DNA of 64,000 nucleotides, from assembly GCA_036245525.1 (NCBI GenBank), contig BTPG01000005.1, forward strand, positions 180,033,698 to 180,097,697. The letters are read 5' to 3'. A program made the position numbers and the translations under genes. The first letter of the stretch is position 1; each line of letters opens with the position of its first letter. Below are positions 24,901-38,300 of this stretch, piece by piece. The notes beneath the pieces are model-generated. The model worked only from the letters and a program-made list of their open reading frames with translations, was not told the DNA's origin and made no database searches. The DNA comes from Semisulcospira habei (taxonomy: Eukaryota > Mollusca > Gastropoda > Semisulcospiridae).

Positions 24901-27900
24901 GTCCTCCTCTCGCTGGACCATGTCTCACGCTTCGAGGCCTCGCTCACCCACACGCTCGTCCCGGCACGCTTCTCCTCGCCGGCCCCGGCGTCCGTCACCT
25001 TCCTCCTCAGGGCACTCTGGGAGAAAATCACCCGATCGGACCCGACCCGACACCTCGTCGCAGTCGCTCCCCCCGGGACAGGCTCGTCCCGTTGCTCCCC
25101 TCGGCGTTCCTCGCCCTCTGCTTCACCCCGCCATCAGGGGAGGAGCTCCGGGGTGAGTCGTTCCCGCCCTTCCCCCAGCCCAAGACGTCGAGACGATGCT
25201 CCCACACCTCCTCCCGCACGGCCAGTAGTCTTCTTCCCCTCGCCCGGCGGTCCTCCCGGTACATCGCAGCCCTGACGTTCTGCATGGAGACAGCCAGGGC
25301 CCTCAGGGCGTCGGTTCAGCCCATGGACTTCGCCGTCAGTCTGGACCTTCCGGACGCGTATCTACACGTTCCCACGCACCCCGCCTCCCGGCGTTACCTG
25401 CGCTTCGCCTTCGACGGTGTCGTCTACCAGTTTCGCCCGCTGCCGTTCGGCCTTAACTTCAGCCCGTGGGTATTCACTCGCATCATGGACACCGTCATCG
25501 CCAAGGCCCGACAGTCGTCTGCAAGTACAACCTCAAACTACTTGGACGACCTCCTCCTTCGAAACCAGAGGTCACTTTAAGAAGGACAGAGATGCGCTGC
25601 TCGCGTTGCTGACTCGGCTCGGCTTCCTGGTCAACGCGGGCAAGTCGGACCTCACGCCCTCCCGCCGGTTTGTGCACCTCGGCATGGAGTTTCTGACCGA
25701 CCTCAACAGGGTGAGACTTCCGGAGCCCCTGATCCAGAAGTTGGCCTCCTTGGCCCGGCAGGTGTCCCAGGAGGAAGCGGTCCCTTCCAGAGTAATGGCT
25801 TCAGCTCCTCAGCCTCATGAGTGCGGTGGCGGATCTCTTACTACTTGGCAGGCTGTCCAGTTGCATCTGCTCCTCCACTGGGGGCCCTCCTCCGGCGATC
25901 TCGCAACCCCGGTGCCAGTTACCCCGATGCTCCGGCCCCTCGCCTCCCCGCCTCCCCCCCCCCCCCCCCCCACCTCCCTTCCCCCCAAGTTGTCTCTCTG
26001 CGTGGATGCAAGTCTCGCCGGTTGGGGTGCGCACCTTCTACCGATGCTCCTCACGGCGTCCGGCCACTGGCCTCCGGACCTCGCAGACAGGTACATCAAC
26101 TGATTGGAGCTGAACGCGGTTTGGCGAGCCCTCATCGCATGGGAGACACGTCTCCGACACCTGGACCTCCTCGTCCTCTCGGACAACTCCACGGTGGTCT
26201 CCTATATCCAGACGCAGGGCGGGACGCGCTCCGGATGATCTGCGCTCAGTGGGAGCCATGATCGACCTCTTTGCCACGAGGTGGAATCGTCAACTCCCCC
26301 TCTTTGTCTCCCCCATCTCGGACCCCCTCGCCTGGGCAGTCGACGCGCTCTCCATCTGTTGGGACGGCCTCATAGCTTACGCGGATCCTCCAACAGTGCT
26401 AGTCCCCAAGGTCCTGCTCAACCTCAGGGGATGCAACGCGGTCGTGCTACTAGTGACCCCGTTCGCCTGGACCAAGTCGTGGACCACCGACCTTCTGAGT
26501 CTCGCCACGCCCCCCCCCCCCCCCCCTACTGCTGCCCACCCCACGCACGATACTGAAGCAACCCCGCCAGAGGCTGTTCCACCCATGCCCAGAGCGTCTT
26601 CTCCTACACGCCTGGAGATTGTGCGGCAGGCCCTCGCCGCTAGAGGTTTCTCGAGTGCAGCGATGGAGGCTATCGCTTCAGCCCGCAGACCCTCGACCAG
26701 GTGCGTCTACGAGGGAAACTATGGCACTACGGTCCTGGTGCGCCGACCAGCGCCTCTCCCCCACAGATCTGACTACCCCCTCCCCCCCCCCCCCCCCCCC
26801 CCATCTCGCCGAATTCTTCCTCTGACTCTTCGGCGAGCAGAACCTGTCACCCATCACCATCAGGGGTTACCTCGCTATGATAGCTGACACCTATCGCCAC
26901 CTCTGGGCCTCTCGGACCCCGGCGCCTGCAAGGACCTCGCCGACCTCATGGCCCACTTCGGCCTCCAGCGGCCGGTCCCTCGCTCGCTGATCCCTCGCTG
27001 GTTGATTGAATCTGGCTTACTGTCCCTGTGGACTATTTCTAGTATAAGGGACTAACCTGTATACTTAGTTTTTGGGGGAAAAGGGGGGAAATAGGCCAAG
27101 ATTAAGATTAGCTAAAAGGGTCAGCAGAAACAAACCGCATGACCAGTAATTAATTCTCTTATTCCTGATTCGTTTCTTTTTAGTTCTAGGGATTAGGTCT
27201 CAGAGGCACAAAGGCCATCCTTATATTTACAAACAACGGTCCTTTTCAATAGACTAAGTTAAAAGAACTTTATTTTAATTGAATTAAAAATAAAATATAT
27301 ATTGTTTACATATTTTAAAAATTATCTAATTAAATGTAGATTAAGATTTTAATTAAAAAGTTGTCTCAGTAATAGACTAGTGGCCACAAGGCCTACTATA
27401 TCACAGTATGACTAGTTTGAGTTTGGTCGGCTAGCGCCGTGTGCCCGCGGTACCGGAAGTCGAGTATTGCTACTGACTGCTCGTGCCATCTCATCAGATA
27501 TGCGACTAAGATTGTTTAGTGCCTCTAATATACTCTCCGATCCCTCCATGTGCATAGCTTCCACAAGGGAATCCATAACCTTTTGAACTGTGTTTAGCAG
27601 ACAAGTTCTCATTGGATTTATTTTGACTTTAGGAGGACCACCTCCCTCAGTCTCCATGCTAGACCCGGTCTCCCTCTCACCGGGAGAAACAAGTCCCACC
27701 GGAGGATGAGACCCGCATCGATCACCAGCCGGAGAAGAGGGGGGAAGATTATCCGTTTGTTGACCTACAGATCTCACTGTTTTATGTTGTTGAGCAGACA
27801 CCGCAATGGCCGGCGACAAACAAGCAGTCTGTCGGCCATCCAGGGTGGCTAAGCTAGTTTGGGTCGCTGGTTGAGAGGTTGGAACCAACATAGCAACTGG

Positions 27901-30900
27901 TTTTTGAAACAAGTTGTTAGACAACTGTTTGTCAGTATTTACAAGATTTGAGGACTGCCTGGGTAAAATAGCAGGTTTAACCCAGGCAGTTTCATCAAGG
28001 TCTGGTGAAATAGGCCTCTGTGAATTTTTTGTCTTGACTGATTCTTTCTGATTTATGCTTATTTGTGCCCTATAGAGTGCCACTCTGTAGAGAATGTAAT
28101 TTTGATTTCGAAGTTTATTTGCCTCCCTAAAGAGAGTGACTTTGGGGCATTTCTTATATGCTGAACTGTGGGGACCACCACAGTTGGTGCACTTAGGCAC
28201 CGCCGTGTCAGGGCAATCCGCACGGCGGTGATTTTTACTGCCACAGCGGACGCATGTAGCGTGCTTCACTCTGCACACCTTCGCCGTATGTCCCAATCGG
28301 CAACAGTTGGCACAATGTGCCGCCGTGGGCGCATACGGTTCCAGCGGGCAGAGGACAGCTCCTATCTTAAGTTTAGTTGGTAAACTGGTCAGATTGTGTA
28401 GTTCTACTTTTATTGCCCTAGAGGCCGTACCGTCTCGATTTGTGAGGCGGACGACCGTGGCATTTAGTCCTTGGTTTTTGAGTGAGTGGGCGATCTCCAC
28501 GGGATCCTCCGTCCGGGGGACACCGTGGACAACGCCCACCACTTTAGGTATTGGAATGGTGCATTCAACATGTGCACCTCCTATCTCCTTCATCTTTTTT
28601 AAGTTTTGCTGTGCCCTCTGATTAGGGCAAGAAACAATCCATAAGTTAAAGCCAATGGGTCTCAACGAGATCTCCGATGGGGACACCCCAACAGCCTTGC
28701 AAAGATGCTGCTGCTGAACACCCTGATCGCGGATGAGAGCGGAGCCAGTCCCCAAGTCCTTAAGACGGACAGGGAACCTGCACCACTCCTCCGCGACGGG
28801 TTCAGGGGCCGCCCCACCGGAGAGCCCGCCGAGTTGGTTACTGTTCCAATTTTTTCTTTTTTTTATTTCTGTTTACTGTTTGGAAATCCCTCTCCGAGCC
28901 CTCCCCCTCTCGGGGGGAGAGCACGGTGGAGGAGTCCCCAAAGGTATCCTCCCTATGTTCAGCAACCAAGTTTTCCAGGTTAGTTTGATCAGTGCTGAGT
29001 GGCGGATGGCTCCCGGGCAGGGAGTCCGCCCGCGGGTCTGCACCTCCAGCTTCAACATTTATTTGAGACTTAGAGTCCAGGAGTGGGGATGGAGAAGTAA
29101 TACTAAGCTCCCCACGCCGCTGTCGGCGGGGTGAATTTGTTGAAGATATTGAAGATAATCTTCGTTTCTTCTTCTGATTAGTTTTTTGCTTGTTCTTTTT
29201 TCTCCTTTGGGACCTGTTTTTAGCAGCGAAATTTCCTCCAACCAAGCTTTCATTGCTAGTTGACGACGATAGAGAACCAAAAAGGTCCTCCATCACGCTA
29301 TGGTTAAGTCGTTATGGGCTAAGCCTGAATACTATTCAGATGCAGTGTGACCAACAATTGGCCACACCACCAAACAAATAATGTCTTTAGTTTCAGAGAT
29401 GCTCTTGCAGTCTAGTAAGCTAGGCCGCGCACGCTATACAATGCAGCGCCGGCCGGGTGAGCGATGCTGACCCAGTTCGGCGCTGCAAAAAGTTTAGTTT
29501 TAAAGGCGCAGCCAACCAAGTAGTGCGCCAAAGATTCCAATGCTATGTCTAATATTGTGTCTACAAGGAGACAATGTTAACATCTACACTCAAAGTTATA
29601 CGTAAGCCAGACTCAAGCGGGTATATCACCTTCTCAAAATTTTCACTCTTTTTTGAAATTTTGAGGCCGAATGTCGTGACTCGCAGAGGACAGCAGAGGC
29701 GTTGGCTGTAATGGCGATGAATGGCGATAGTAGCCCTGTCGTTGGAGCAAACAGTGGCAGAGATGATGGAAGCTAACAGCGTAAAGAGTCAGGAAAGCTG
29801 AGGTGTAGTGGCCAGTGACGCAGTCATACAGGCCAGCAGCAGTCGCAAAGGTGAGCAAGGAGCCGGTGAGCTGTGTTCGACGAAAGCAGTTGAAGGCTGT
29901 GACCACCCAAAACAACGAAGCAGGAGTGAGTCTGATCTCTCTCCCTCGCTGGGACCTACCCTGGATGTTTACATGGCTGAATTCGGATCGCTTCGAACCG
30001 CTCCCACTGGCCCGGTTCGCGGACGTGACTCGGAAGACCTGCTTCCTGATGGTCCCCGCCACTGCTGCCCGAGTAAGCGAACTGCATGCGCTCTCTGCGC
30101 GCCCTGCCTGCCTGCAGTTCAGAACGGATGGCTCTGTTCAACTCCTCACCGATCCGTCCTTCCGCGCCAAGACTAGGTCTGCCTTGACCGCGCCCAAGGT
30201 GATCACCATTCGAGGCTGAAATTGGTAAGCTAGGCGTATCTTCCTAAAAGTAATGTCATCGGTAAGTATTTTTCGAAAAAATACATTTAGAGAAGAAAAT
30301 CATTTTTCACTCGAATTAAGGAATTTATATGACGCGCATTTTCTGCTTGTTTTTTGCTTTGTTTGTTTTATTAGCTGTTTTGTTGTTTGTTTGTTTGGTT
30401 GGTTTTTTTAAATCTTGTTTTTTGATAGTCGGTACAGTATAATTAAGTGTTGTATTTAATTTTTGAAGCTGAGCAATTTTATAATTGTAATTGTAAAAAG
30501 TCTCTGGATCTAATGTACTTTGACAGTACTAGGGTTGTACTTACTATTTCCTTAAACTGTTATCACCTATCACCGTTGTCGTTGTGTGCCATACTGATTT
30601 TACTGAAATGTTACCAAGTTTCATCTTCTGTTCTCAGATCAAGGTGAACAACAAGGTGACAGAGTTGCCGTTCTTCTCTGGTCCAATCCGCGCCGTGCGT
30701 CAGCAGAGCATCATCAGAGTGCAAGATGGCGACGACCTGACCATGGAAATGGACTCAAGCCGCGGCATTTACAGGTAGCCTCAGCTGTCCCTCTTAACTT
30801 TTTGACTCCCAGGACGAATTGATTTACATTCTTTAGAACAGAAATAAGTTTGTCTTCTTCTTCTCGAACGCCGTCACACTTGGAGTTTGGCTCTCAAAAT

Positions 30901-32349
30901 GAAATCTGTGGTCTTCTGTAGCGCCTCCACAGGCCCGTACAGTTTCTCTTGTAGAGTGGCGGGCTTCGGCCATATCTCCTCCCTCAGCGGCTGGTGGTTC
31001 CCACAGTCCTGGAGGATGTGCTCTGCGGTCTGCTCTGCTTCTCCACAAGGGCACAGGGGAGATGGCACGAGGTGGAAGCGTCTGTGCAGGTGGAAATTGA
31101 GTCGGTTGTGCCCGGTCCTCAGACGAAAGATGGTCACCTGCTCTTGTCTGGACAGCTGACAAATAAGTTTGTTCTGGGAGTTAAAGAGTGAACTTTTTGG
31201 AGTTGTGCTGCAACCGGACGCCGCGTGTCATGTCCGAATGCAGCTTGTCTCGGATGTGTTAAAAAAAATTGCCCTATGTTTTGACATCTGTGATACTCAG
31301 ACCGGGGAAATCAGTCCTCATGCTTTTAAGATTGTCTACTAAGCACGTGCACAAGTATGTCGCATAATAGGCTAAGACTTCTGGCCTAGTACACACGCCA
31401 AGAGAAATCTCCCAGCCCTCAACAAACACACCGTTAGATCCCCTGGCCTCTTCCTTATGGCACCCAATCGCCAGCCCATGTGGGTGCCACAAGCAAGCGG
31501 TCAAGGGATCTGACTCTTTAACCCATTACATCCTCAGGTTTAAAAAAAATGTGTATTGTCCTATGAAGGCTACAATACAGATAAGGAGATAGATCACGCA
31601 TTTTAGTTCAAGGGTAGTGTCAGAATAGCTTGGCGATTCAGGCGCCAAGCTATTCTGGCACTACCCTTGAATTATTATTGTCAAATTTATTTCAATCAAT
31701 GGGCATATCAAGATGAAAAGGGGTAATTGTTCAGCGCTTAGTGATTTCCCTTGGCATGTGTTCTGCGTTTTGGGGCAGTTTCAAGCCACATCTATACATA
31801 TCACATCTGATTACAAACTTCCATAGTGATGCGCATCGATATCTTCATGACTCTCCTTACTAGTGTTGGCATCAGCGGGTGGTACCACGGCAGAACAGCC
31901 GGCCTTCTCGGCATTTACGACAACGAGCCTTTCAACGACCTGACTGATTCTGAACGGGCACTGGCGACGGATGTGGAGGACTTTGCCAATTCGTGGGAGG
32001 TCAGCGCACGCTTGTGCAGGTCGCGCAACCTGGCGGAGATCAGCAGCCTGACCGGCACTGAGCCAGAGGTTGAAGCCTGCTCCAAACACCTGAACGACTC
32101 GTCCTCTTACTATGCTCCCTGCTTTGGACAGGTGAGTGCACTCCGATACAGCGCTAGCAGTGAGGAGCAGAGATTTCAGTTTTCATGAGCAATAGATGTG
32201 GATGCTAACTTTGGAAAACCAACCGGTCATCTGCCGGGGTTCATGTCGACATAATTATCGCAATGAGCCTCGTGGTCTTGAAGCTATTTCGAGACAGGCA
32301 AAAATCAAAGCGGTGTGAGGTTACTTTTATGCAGAAAGACTGCCAACGG

Positions 32350-32398
<49 letters not shown>

Positions 32399-35300
32399 CG
32401 ACATCGATGTCACTGTGTGTAGAATAATCTCATACAACTCTTTAACTCATTCGCGGCCAGCCGCATCAGGATGCGCGGTTTTTGCCGCACATCTGGATGC
32501 GGCTGGCCTCGAAGGATTTAAACATCTCCAAGAGGCACAGATCCTCGTGAGGGCTCATGAGGATCTATGCTTCTTCAAGATGTTCGGGGTGTTTTTCTGT
32601 GCTTCTGACACACACACTGGTTATCTGCCGTGACTTCGCTCTCGTTCGGCATCAAGGTAATGTCACTGTTTCGTGCAGTTACAGTGACGGTTTCACTCGT
32701 TCATGTCTGGCACTCTATAGCATTATATGACCGACACTGACAGTTCGTTGGCAGCGCCAGGATAGCTTGGCGCCTGTAAGCTCCAAGTTTGTTATGGGAC
32801 CACCTTTGAAATCTGTTTTCCAAACAGAGGTTATTCAATATTTGTAGGAAAACTCGTTTTTGCTTTTTTAATCCGGCCATAAAAGCTTCAAATTTGTACA
32901 CTGCCATAATTATGCAAGCTATATTATAGTAATTACAGACAAGGATATAGACCAATGGCTATAGTTCAAGGGTAGTGCCAGAATAGCTGGGCACCTAGAG
33001 GCGCCAAGTTATTCTAGCACTACCCTTGAACTATTTTAGTCAAACTTATTTCACACACTGGTGTATTCCGAATGATAAGGGTTAACCTCAGGTCTAAATG
33101 CGATAAGAACTGGTAGAGGTCTTGTTCGGCATCCTGTCTCGAAAGACAATGGAGTATGCGCTTGCTGGGTCAGTCATGGAGTGACCTCTCCAGTGCGCAA
33201 GCCTGGGCGAAGTGTATGGAGATCCTGGGATGCCCAGTCGTCAAGATCACCCTCTCGGCCTCGCTGATGTATCCAAAGGAATGCAAAGCAGTACGTTTGG
33301 CACCAGCTTGGCTGCAGGAGCTGCCAGAACAGTGCGTGAATACAGGCAGCTGTCTGCCTTCGGGGCTCCACTCCTGATTTAAAGGGTTTACTCCCCCACA
33401 TTTGGCCGTTGGGGATCCAACCTGATCTCCTCCGTCCTCTAGCCGTAGAGGTCTATGTTCAAGCAGACACCATTGCCAGTTCTCATTGCTATTTTTCTAC
33501 AAATCCTCAGAAATGTTGCGAAGGGATTTAACTCTTATCATTCGGAATACACCAGTGTGTGAGATAAGTTTGACTAAAGCCACTGGTCTATTATCTGTAG
33601 CACTGTAATGTAGCTTGCATATGGCAGTGTACAAATTTGAAGCTTTTAGCCTCAGTATAATATGGGTTAAGGCAAAAGACAGTAAGTCCACTTCTGTGAA
33701 AAGTTAGATTTTCAAATCTCGCTTTTCAGAAATATCGACTTACTGTCTTTTGCTTCGGAGGGCAGAATGGCATTTCTGGTGCCCATCAAACGCCATTTGT
33801 CCGGTAAATGGGGAATGGGCGTGAATAGCATATTTTGCCCGTGATTCCGCGTTTCAAGATGAACGATTCTCTTGCAGGTGGATGCCAGCGAGCTTGTCCG
33901 TGTTTGCATGGAATACGTGAAGGCCGGCCTCTCCCAGCAAGAGGCCCAGTGTAAGGCGGGTCAGCAGTACCGATACATGTGTCAGCGCCGTGGAGTAGCC
34001 CTGGGCTCGCCAGCAGAGTGTGGTAAGTCTGTCCTTCCTGTCTGTCTGTCGGTCGGTCGATCGGTCTATCTGTCCGTCTGTCCATTCGTCCGTCTGCCTG
34101 CCTCTGCGCAAGAAGTCCGTTTGTTCCTGAAAGTTCCTATTTTCTCTAACTCGTTCAGGGCGCCTCGCATCAATAGCTGCGGAAGTGTCGTACAGTTTTG
34201 CTGGCGCACAACGCTAAACGACACTTCGGCAGCTATTGATGCGGGTTTTTTGAATGCGTGTAACGGTCTCTTAACTCTTTCGCGGCCAACCGAGACGTGC
34301 GGCTACCCGCGAATGAGTTAACCAATATGCTGTTAAATTTTCTGCCCGTATGTGCACGAATTTGTCTGTTCAATCATTCGAGACGTGCCGAATAAAGCCG
34401 CGTATCCGTATGCTGTACGTCTCGAATGAGTGAATCTGTCGCCCTTCTCCCTTTCTTGAACGCGTCATTGAACCCATATCATACTGAGGCTAAAAGCTTC
34501 AAATTTGTGCACTGCCACGCGCACGCTTACGCATAAGGATATAGACCAATGGATTTAGTTCAAGGGTGGTGCCAGAATAGCTTAGCGCCTAGAGGCGCTA
34601 AGCTATTCTGGCACTACCCTTGAACTATTTTAGTCAAGTCTTATTTCACACCCTGGTGTATTCCGAATGATAAATGTTAAAAGCCGGAGATGGGCCCCAT
34701 CATTTATTTCCATATGCATATTGTTTCACGCATAAAAGCATATAGGAAATTGTCTTCGTGTTGTTTTAATCGCTCACTTGACATTGGTCACAGCTATGGA
34801 GCAGGAAACAATAAATTATAAATGTTGAATTACAAAAGCAAAAAACAAATCACATAATAAATGAGTTTATGTTTTTGTTTGTTCATACGTTGCATAAATG
34901 TAGCCTACGTAGACATATTGTAATTCTACGTGAAAGTTTTATCATGCGTTAACTTACGTTCACACACATCGTGAACCCTTTGTGTGTCAGTAGCGGTTTT
35001 AGGCGCGATGATTCCTTCAGGAATCATCGTGGCTAAAACCGCTACCGAAACGCAAAGGGTTAACTTTCAGTTTTTGATATCATCTTCAATTTCGTCACTT
35101 TGTGTGCAGTCACCTGCGATGTCCCTGGCGATACGGCAGTAACGGCAGGCTCCGTTTTTGAGAGAAATACCGTCAACGAAACGCAGCCCTCCTCAGCAGA
35201 CGTTCTTTTCGTGGTCGAGGACGGTACCTGCAATAACTGGACAAGAAAAACTCTGTCCCGCACAGCTACAGAGCTGGGACAGGCCATGGAAAAGCAGGGT

Positions 35301-38300
35301 AAGCGATGAAATTGTCAGCTCTGCAGAGCTCGGACACAAACGCCATCATTCAGCAACAAACAGTTCCCATATTCCCTTGTCGCAGCAGGTATAAATGTGA
35401 CAGAGGAAACATTTGAAATGTGTTGCATACAAACACACGGCCAATGAAGGTAACGACCGACAAGTGCCTCATTGTAACCCGTTCAGTGCTAGCCGACATA
35501 ATCTGTTTCTGCATTCTTCGTTAACTCAAGACCAAAAAAATAAAAATTTGAAGTCCCAGGAACATGGATTCAAAGTAGTGTTAGCAAGACACAACTACAA
35601 GAATGAGGTATAGATTCTCATGGGCCCCCGCAACTGCGGGGGCCCATGAGGATCTATACATCATTCAGTTTGGTGGTGTTGACATTTTCTCGGCACTGAA
35701 CGGGTCACGGAGTTTATTTCGTTATTTCGTTGACGTGTATACGGTTCGTCTCAAATGGTTTTGGTCATGCGGTGTGTCTCAATAGACTTTGTTCGGAAAG
35801 AGGAACTGGGTCAAAATTGCACCCGATTTATTCCCACGATCACTACCTGCGCAAGGAGGACATAAATAGGAATAACTAACCAGCACGTGCTCGGACGAAA
35901 ACATTGGATCAAAGCCCAGGGGAAAATGCGAGTTCAAAATGGCACGTGTTTCGACGAAAATAGTGAATTAAAAGTCCAGACAAACATGCCACGTCCGGAC
36001 GTGCACCCCACTGTTTTCGTCGAAACACGTGCCATTTTGAACTGCTTCTGATTTCCGGACGTCGTCTGTTTTGTTGCAGGTCTAACAGCCAACAGATTCG
36101 GGTTGCTAAGTTTCCACGAAGAGGATCAGTTCGTGCACACCATCGAGGGACAGGTGTTCGGGCCGCCTAGCAGCTTCCTCAAGGCCACGGAGAATCTCAG
36201 GTAAGATGTGTCTCATGACAGAGGTCACATTTAACAGATCGAGGATGGGCTCTGATGTGGTCGGCGTCTAAAAAGCACATCTCCCCCGATTTCTAAGTTC
36301 TGTTTAGCCGACGAAACGAGATGTTTGCTAGTTACTTGCTGACTTGGTATTGATTCTTGGATGTTTGCTAGTTACTTGCTGATTTGGTATCACTTGATTC
36401 TCCAAGAGCCCTCAAGATGCATAGTTTTACATGAGCGCCTGCGGCCGCAGAGGCTCATGGGAAACAATGCCTCTTGCTGGCGGAAATGCGCCTCGTTTTG
36501 ACAATGCCTCTTCTCATCGCCGCTCGCTGTATTTCATTTATCAACAGACTGACGGAGTCTGGGAAAGAAGCTAACGTCCTCACCGCCCTTCAGGAGGCCA
36601 TGAAGTACCCCTACCGCGTGGGCGTGGCTAAGGTGCTCGTGCTCATCCCGTGCTCCACGTGCTCGCGCGTCGACCTGCACGAGCTGGGTCAGGTCTTACT
36701 GAGCAACGGGTTTCTCTTGCACGTGCTGAACCAGCAAGAGTTCCAAGCCCCTGGCTCGGGCAACCGCAGTCCCGTGCCTGTCTTTGGTGAGCGATTACTG
36801 AAAGCGATCTTCTGAAGGCGGCTTAATGATCAAACAAAAGTGAAGGTAGTCCTTCTGTGCAGCATTATTGTAAAATTTACCAAGAACAAATTTCAGTACA
36901 CAGGGTATATTGTCAAATATTAATCATCTCTTGCACTGAAAGAAAGTCGTTTTTATGTATGTCGATCTGGCAAAATGTTACCTTTGCCACAAATATCTGT
37001 TAAACTTTCGAAGAAAGGATCGCCCTATACCGTTCCGAGTGAGAAACACGTATATATAAATTATCCGTATGAGAATGAATGATACCAGATTCCAGCAAGA
37101 GGTGTAATATACCTCTTGCAAGCATCTGGTAGCACTCATTCTCTTATGTCTCATATGAATTATGTGGAAGGAAAGACGGATATGCCCGCGTATAGGCAGG
37201 GGACCCTGAGGATCTATTTCTCTTGCATTTTGGCTTTGTTTGTTGTGTCCCGGTAGTGCTGCGGCATAATGTGGATTAACGATGATATCGTTCTAGTGTG
37301 TTGCCAGGATAACTTGGCGCCAGTAGGCGCCAGGCTATTCTGACCAGACTCTTGAACTAGCATGGTCGATCGGTCTCCGAAGCTTGTTTTAACCCGTTCA
37401 GGGTCCGTTGACGGAAACTGTGTTTCAACAGTCCTCATCAAGTCAACATCAACACACCCCAGCTGTCCGAGATGGTGTCAGCAAGAGGCATAGATCCTCA
37501 TGAGCCCCCGCAACTGCGGGGGCTCATGAGGATCTATACCTCTTGCAGTTGGATGTGTTCAGATTTTCTCGGCACTGAACGGGTTAAATCATCAGAGGAC
37601 AACTCACAAACCCAAGAATTTCTCAAAGTGCTAACTCGGGTTTGCCGACGTTGCAGGAGTGGATAGGAGCGGAGTGCACACGCGGAAGTCGGCGCTGAGA
37701 AACAGCGACGCCCTTTTCCAGCAGATTAAGCAGCCATCTGACGCATGCGCGAAACTGGCGCTTCACACCAACGGTTCTGTCTTTGACGTCACACACATGA
37801 AGGAGAGAGACCGAGTACAGGTAATGTCATCCAGTTTAATTCATTTAGCAGAGTTCGCGTTAATCGATGAATGTCGGTTTGTTCTAACGATTTCCGTCCT
37901 GATACACCCTTTGCTTGAAATAAATTAGACTATGAAAGTTCAAGGGTGGTGCCACAATAGCTTGGCGCCTGTTGATCAATCTCTTAATCTGTATTGTAGC
38001 CTACACAGGAAAATAAGCATTTTTTAATCAGCCTCAGAATGTAATTGGTTAAAGTAAATACTAGAAGACAAAGTAGCAGGCAGATGATACATGTACTGGT
38101 TATTGATTTCAGATTCAACGTATATGGAGGCCTAGCTACTTATTTTATTTGAAGATTACCGAAGATTTATCTGTAAAAAATAGTCATTTCGTAAAACGGT
38201 ACTTTCTGTTTGTCACTGGTATATGTCTTTTTACAACATCATTGCTTACTCTTCGTGATCTAAGAGTTTGCGTGGTTTACATAATGACTGGATATTCCGC

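Larger units (their letters stand above)
27002..29941 (-). mobile_element. 2.94-kb minus-strand retroelement fragment inside the DIRS recombinase gene
   Basis: Flanked by the 11-bp direct repeat TCCCTCGCTGG (26991-27001, 29942-29952), and it exactly interrupts the recombinase reading frame. On the minus strand it carries a gag-like ORF in two frames (29296-28838 and 28755-27412). No reverse transcriptase is present, so it is either a deletion derivative or a non-autonomous relative of a jockey/I-like LINE (inference). Confidence 0.82.
23616..30264 (+). mobile_element. DIRS-like tyrosine-recombinase retrotransposon, interrupted
   Basis: Inverted terminal repeats of about 52 bp (23616-23668 and 30213-30264; one mismatch seen: actattagg vs actttttagg-type). 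Between them, in + order, are a Cys-rich gag-like region (about 24190-24400), an arginine/proline-rich stretch, reverse transcriptase (SLDLPDAYLHVPTHP, FRPLPFGLNFSPWVFT, NYLDDLLL), RNase H-like (LCVDASLAGWGAHL) and a tyrosine recombinase split in two. There is no integrase of the DDE type and no LTRs, as in the DIRS order. Frames are broken by frameshifts, stops and four C-runs. The recombinase is cut at 27001/29942 by another element. It lies in the intron between two vWD exons of the host gene. Confidence 0.85.

Noticed and set aside
24744..25160. Overlapping long ORFs on both strands in the R/P-rich part of the DIRS gag region
   Set aside because: High GC content keeps several frames open; only the frame with the Cys-rich box and the RT frame have support.
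30775..31190. Possible host exon in the plus-strand ORFs at 30887-31191
   Set aside because: The minus strand carries a clear LINE ORF2 end (RLRTGHNRL, CPCGEAE); the plus-strand frames are its shadow.
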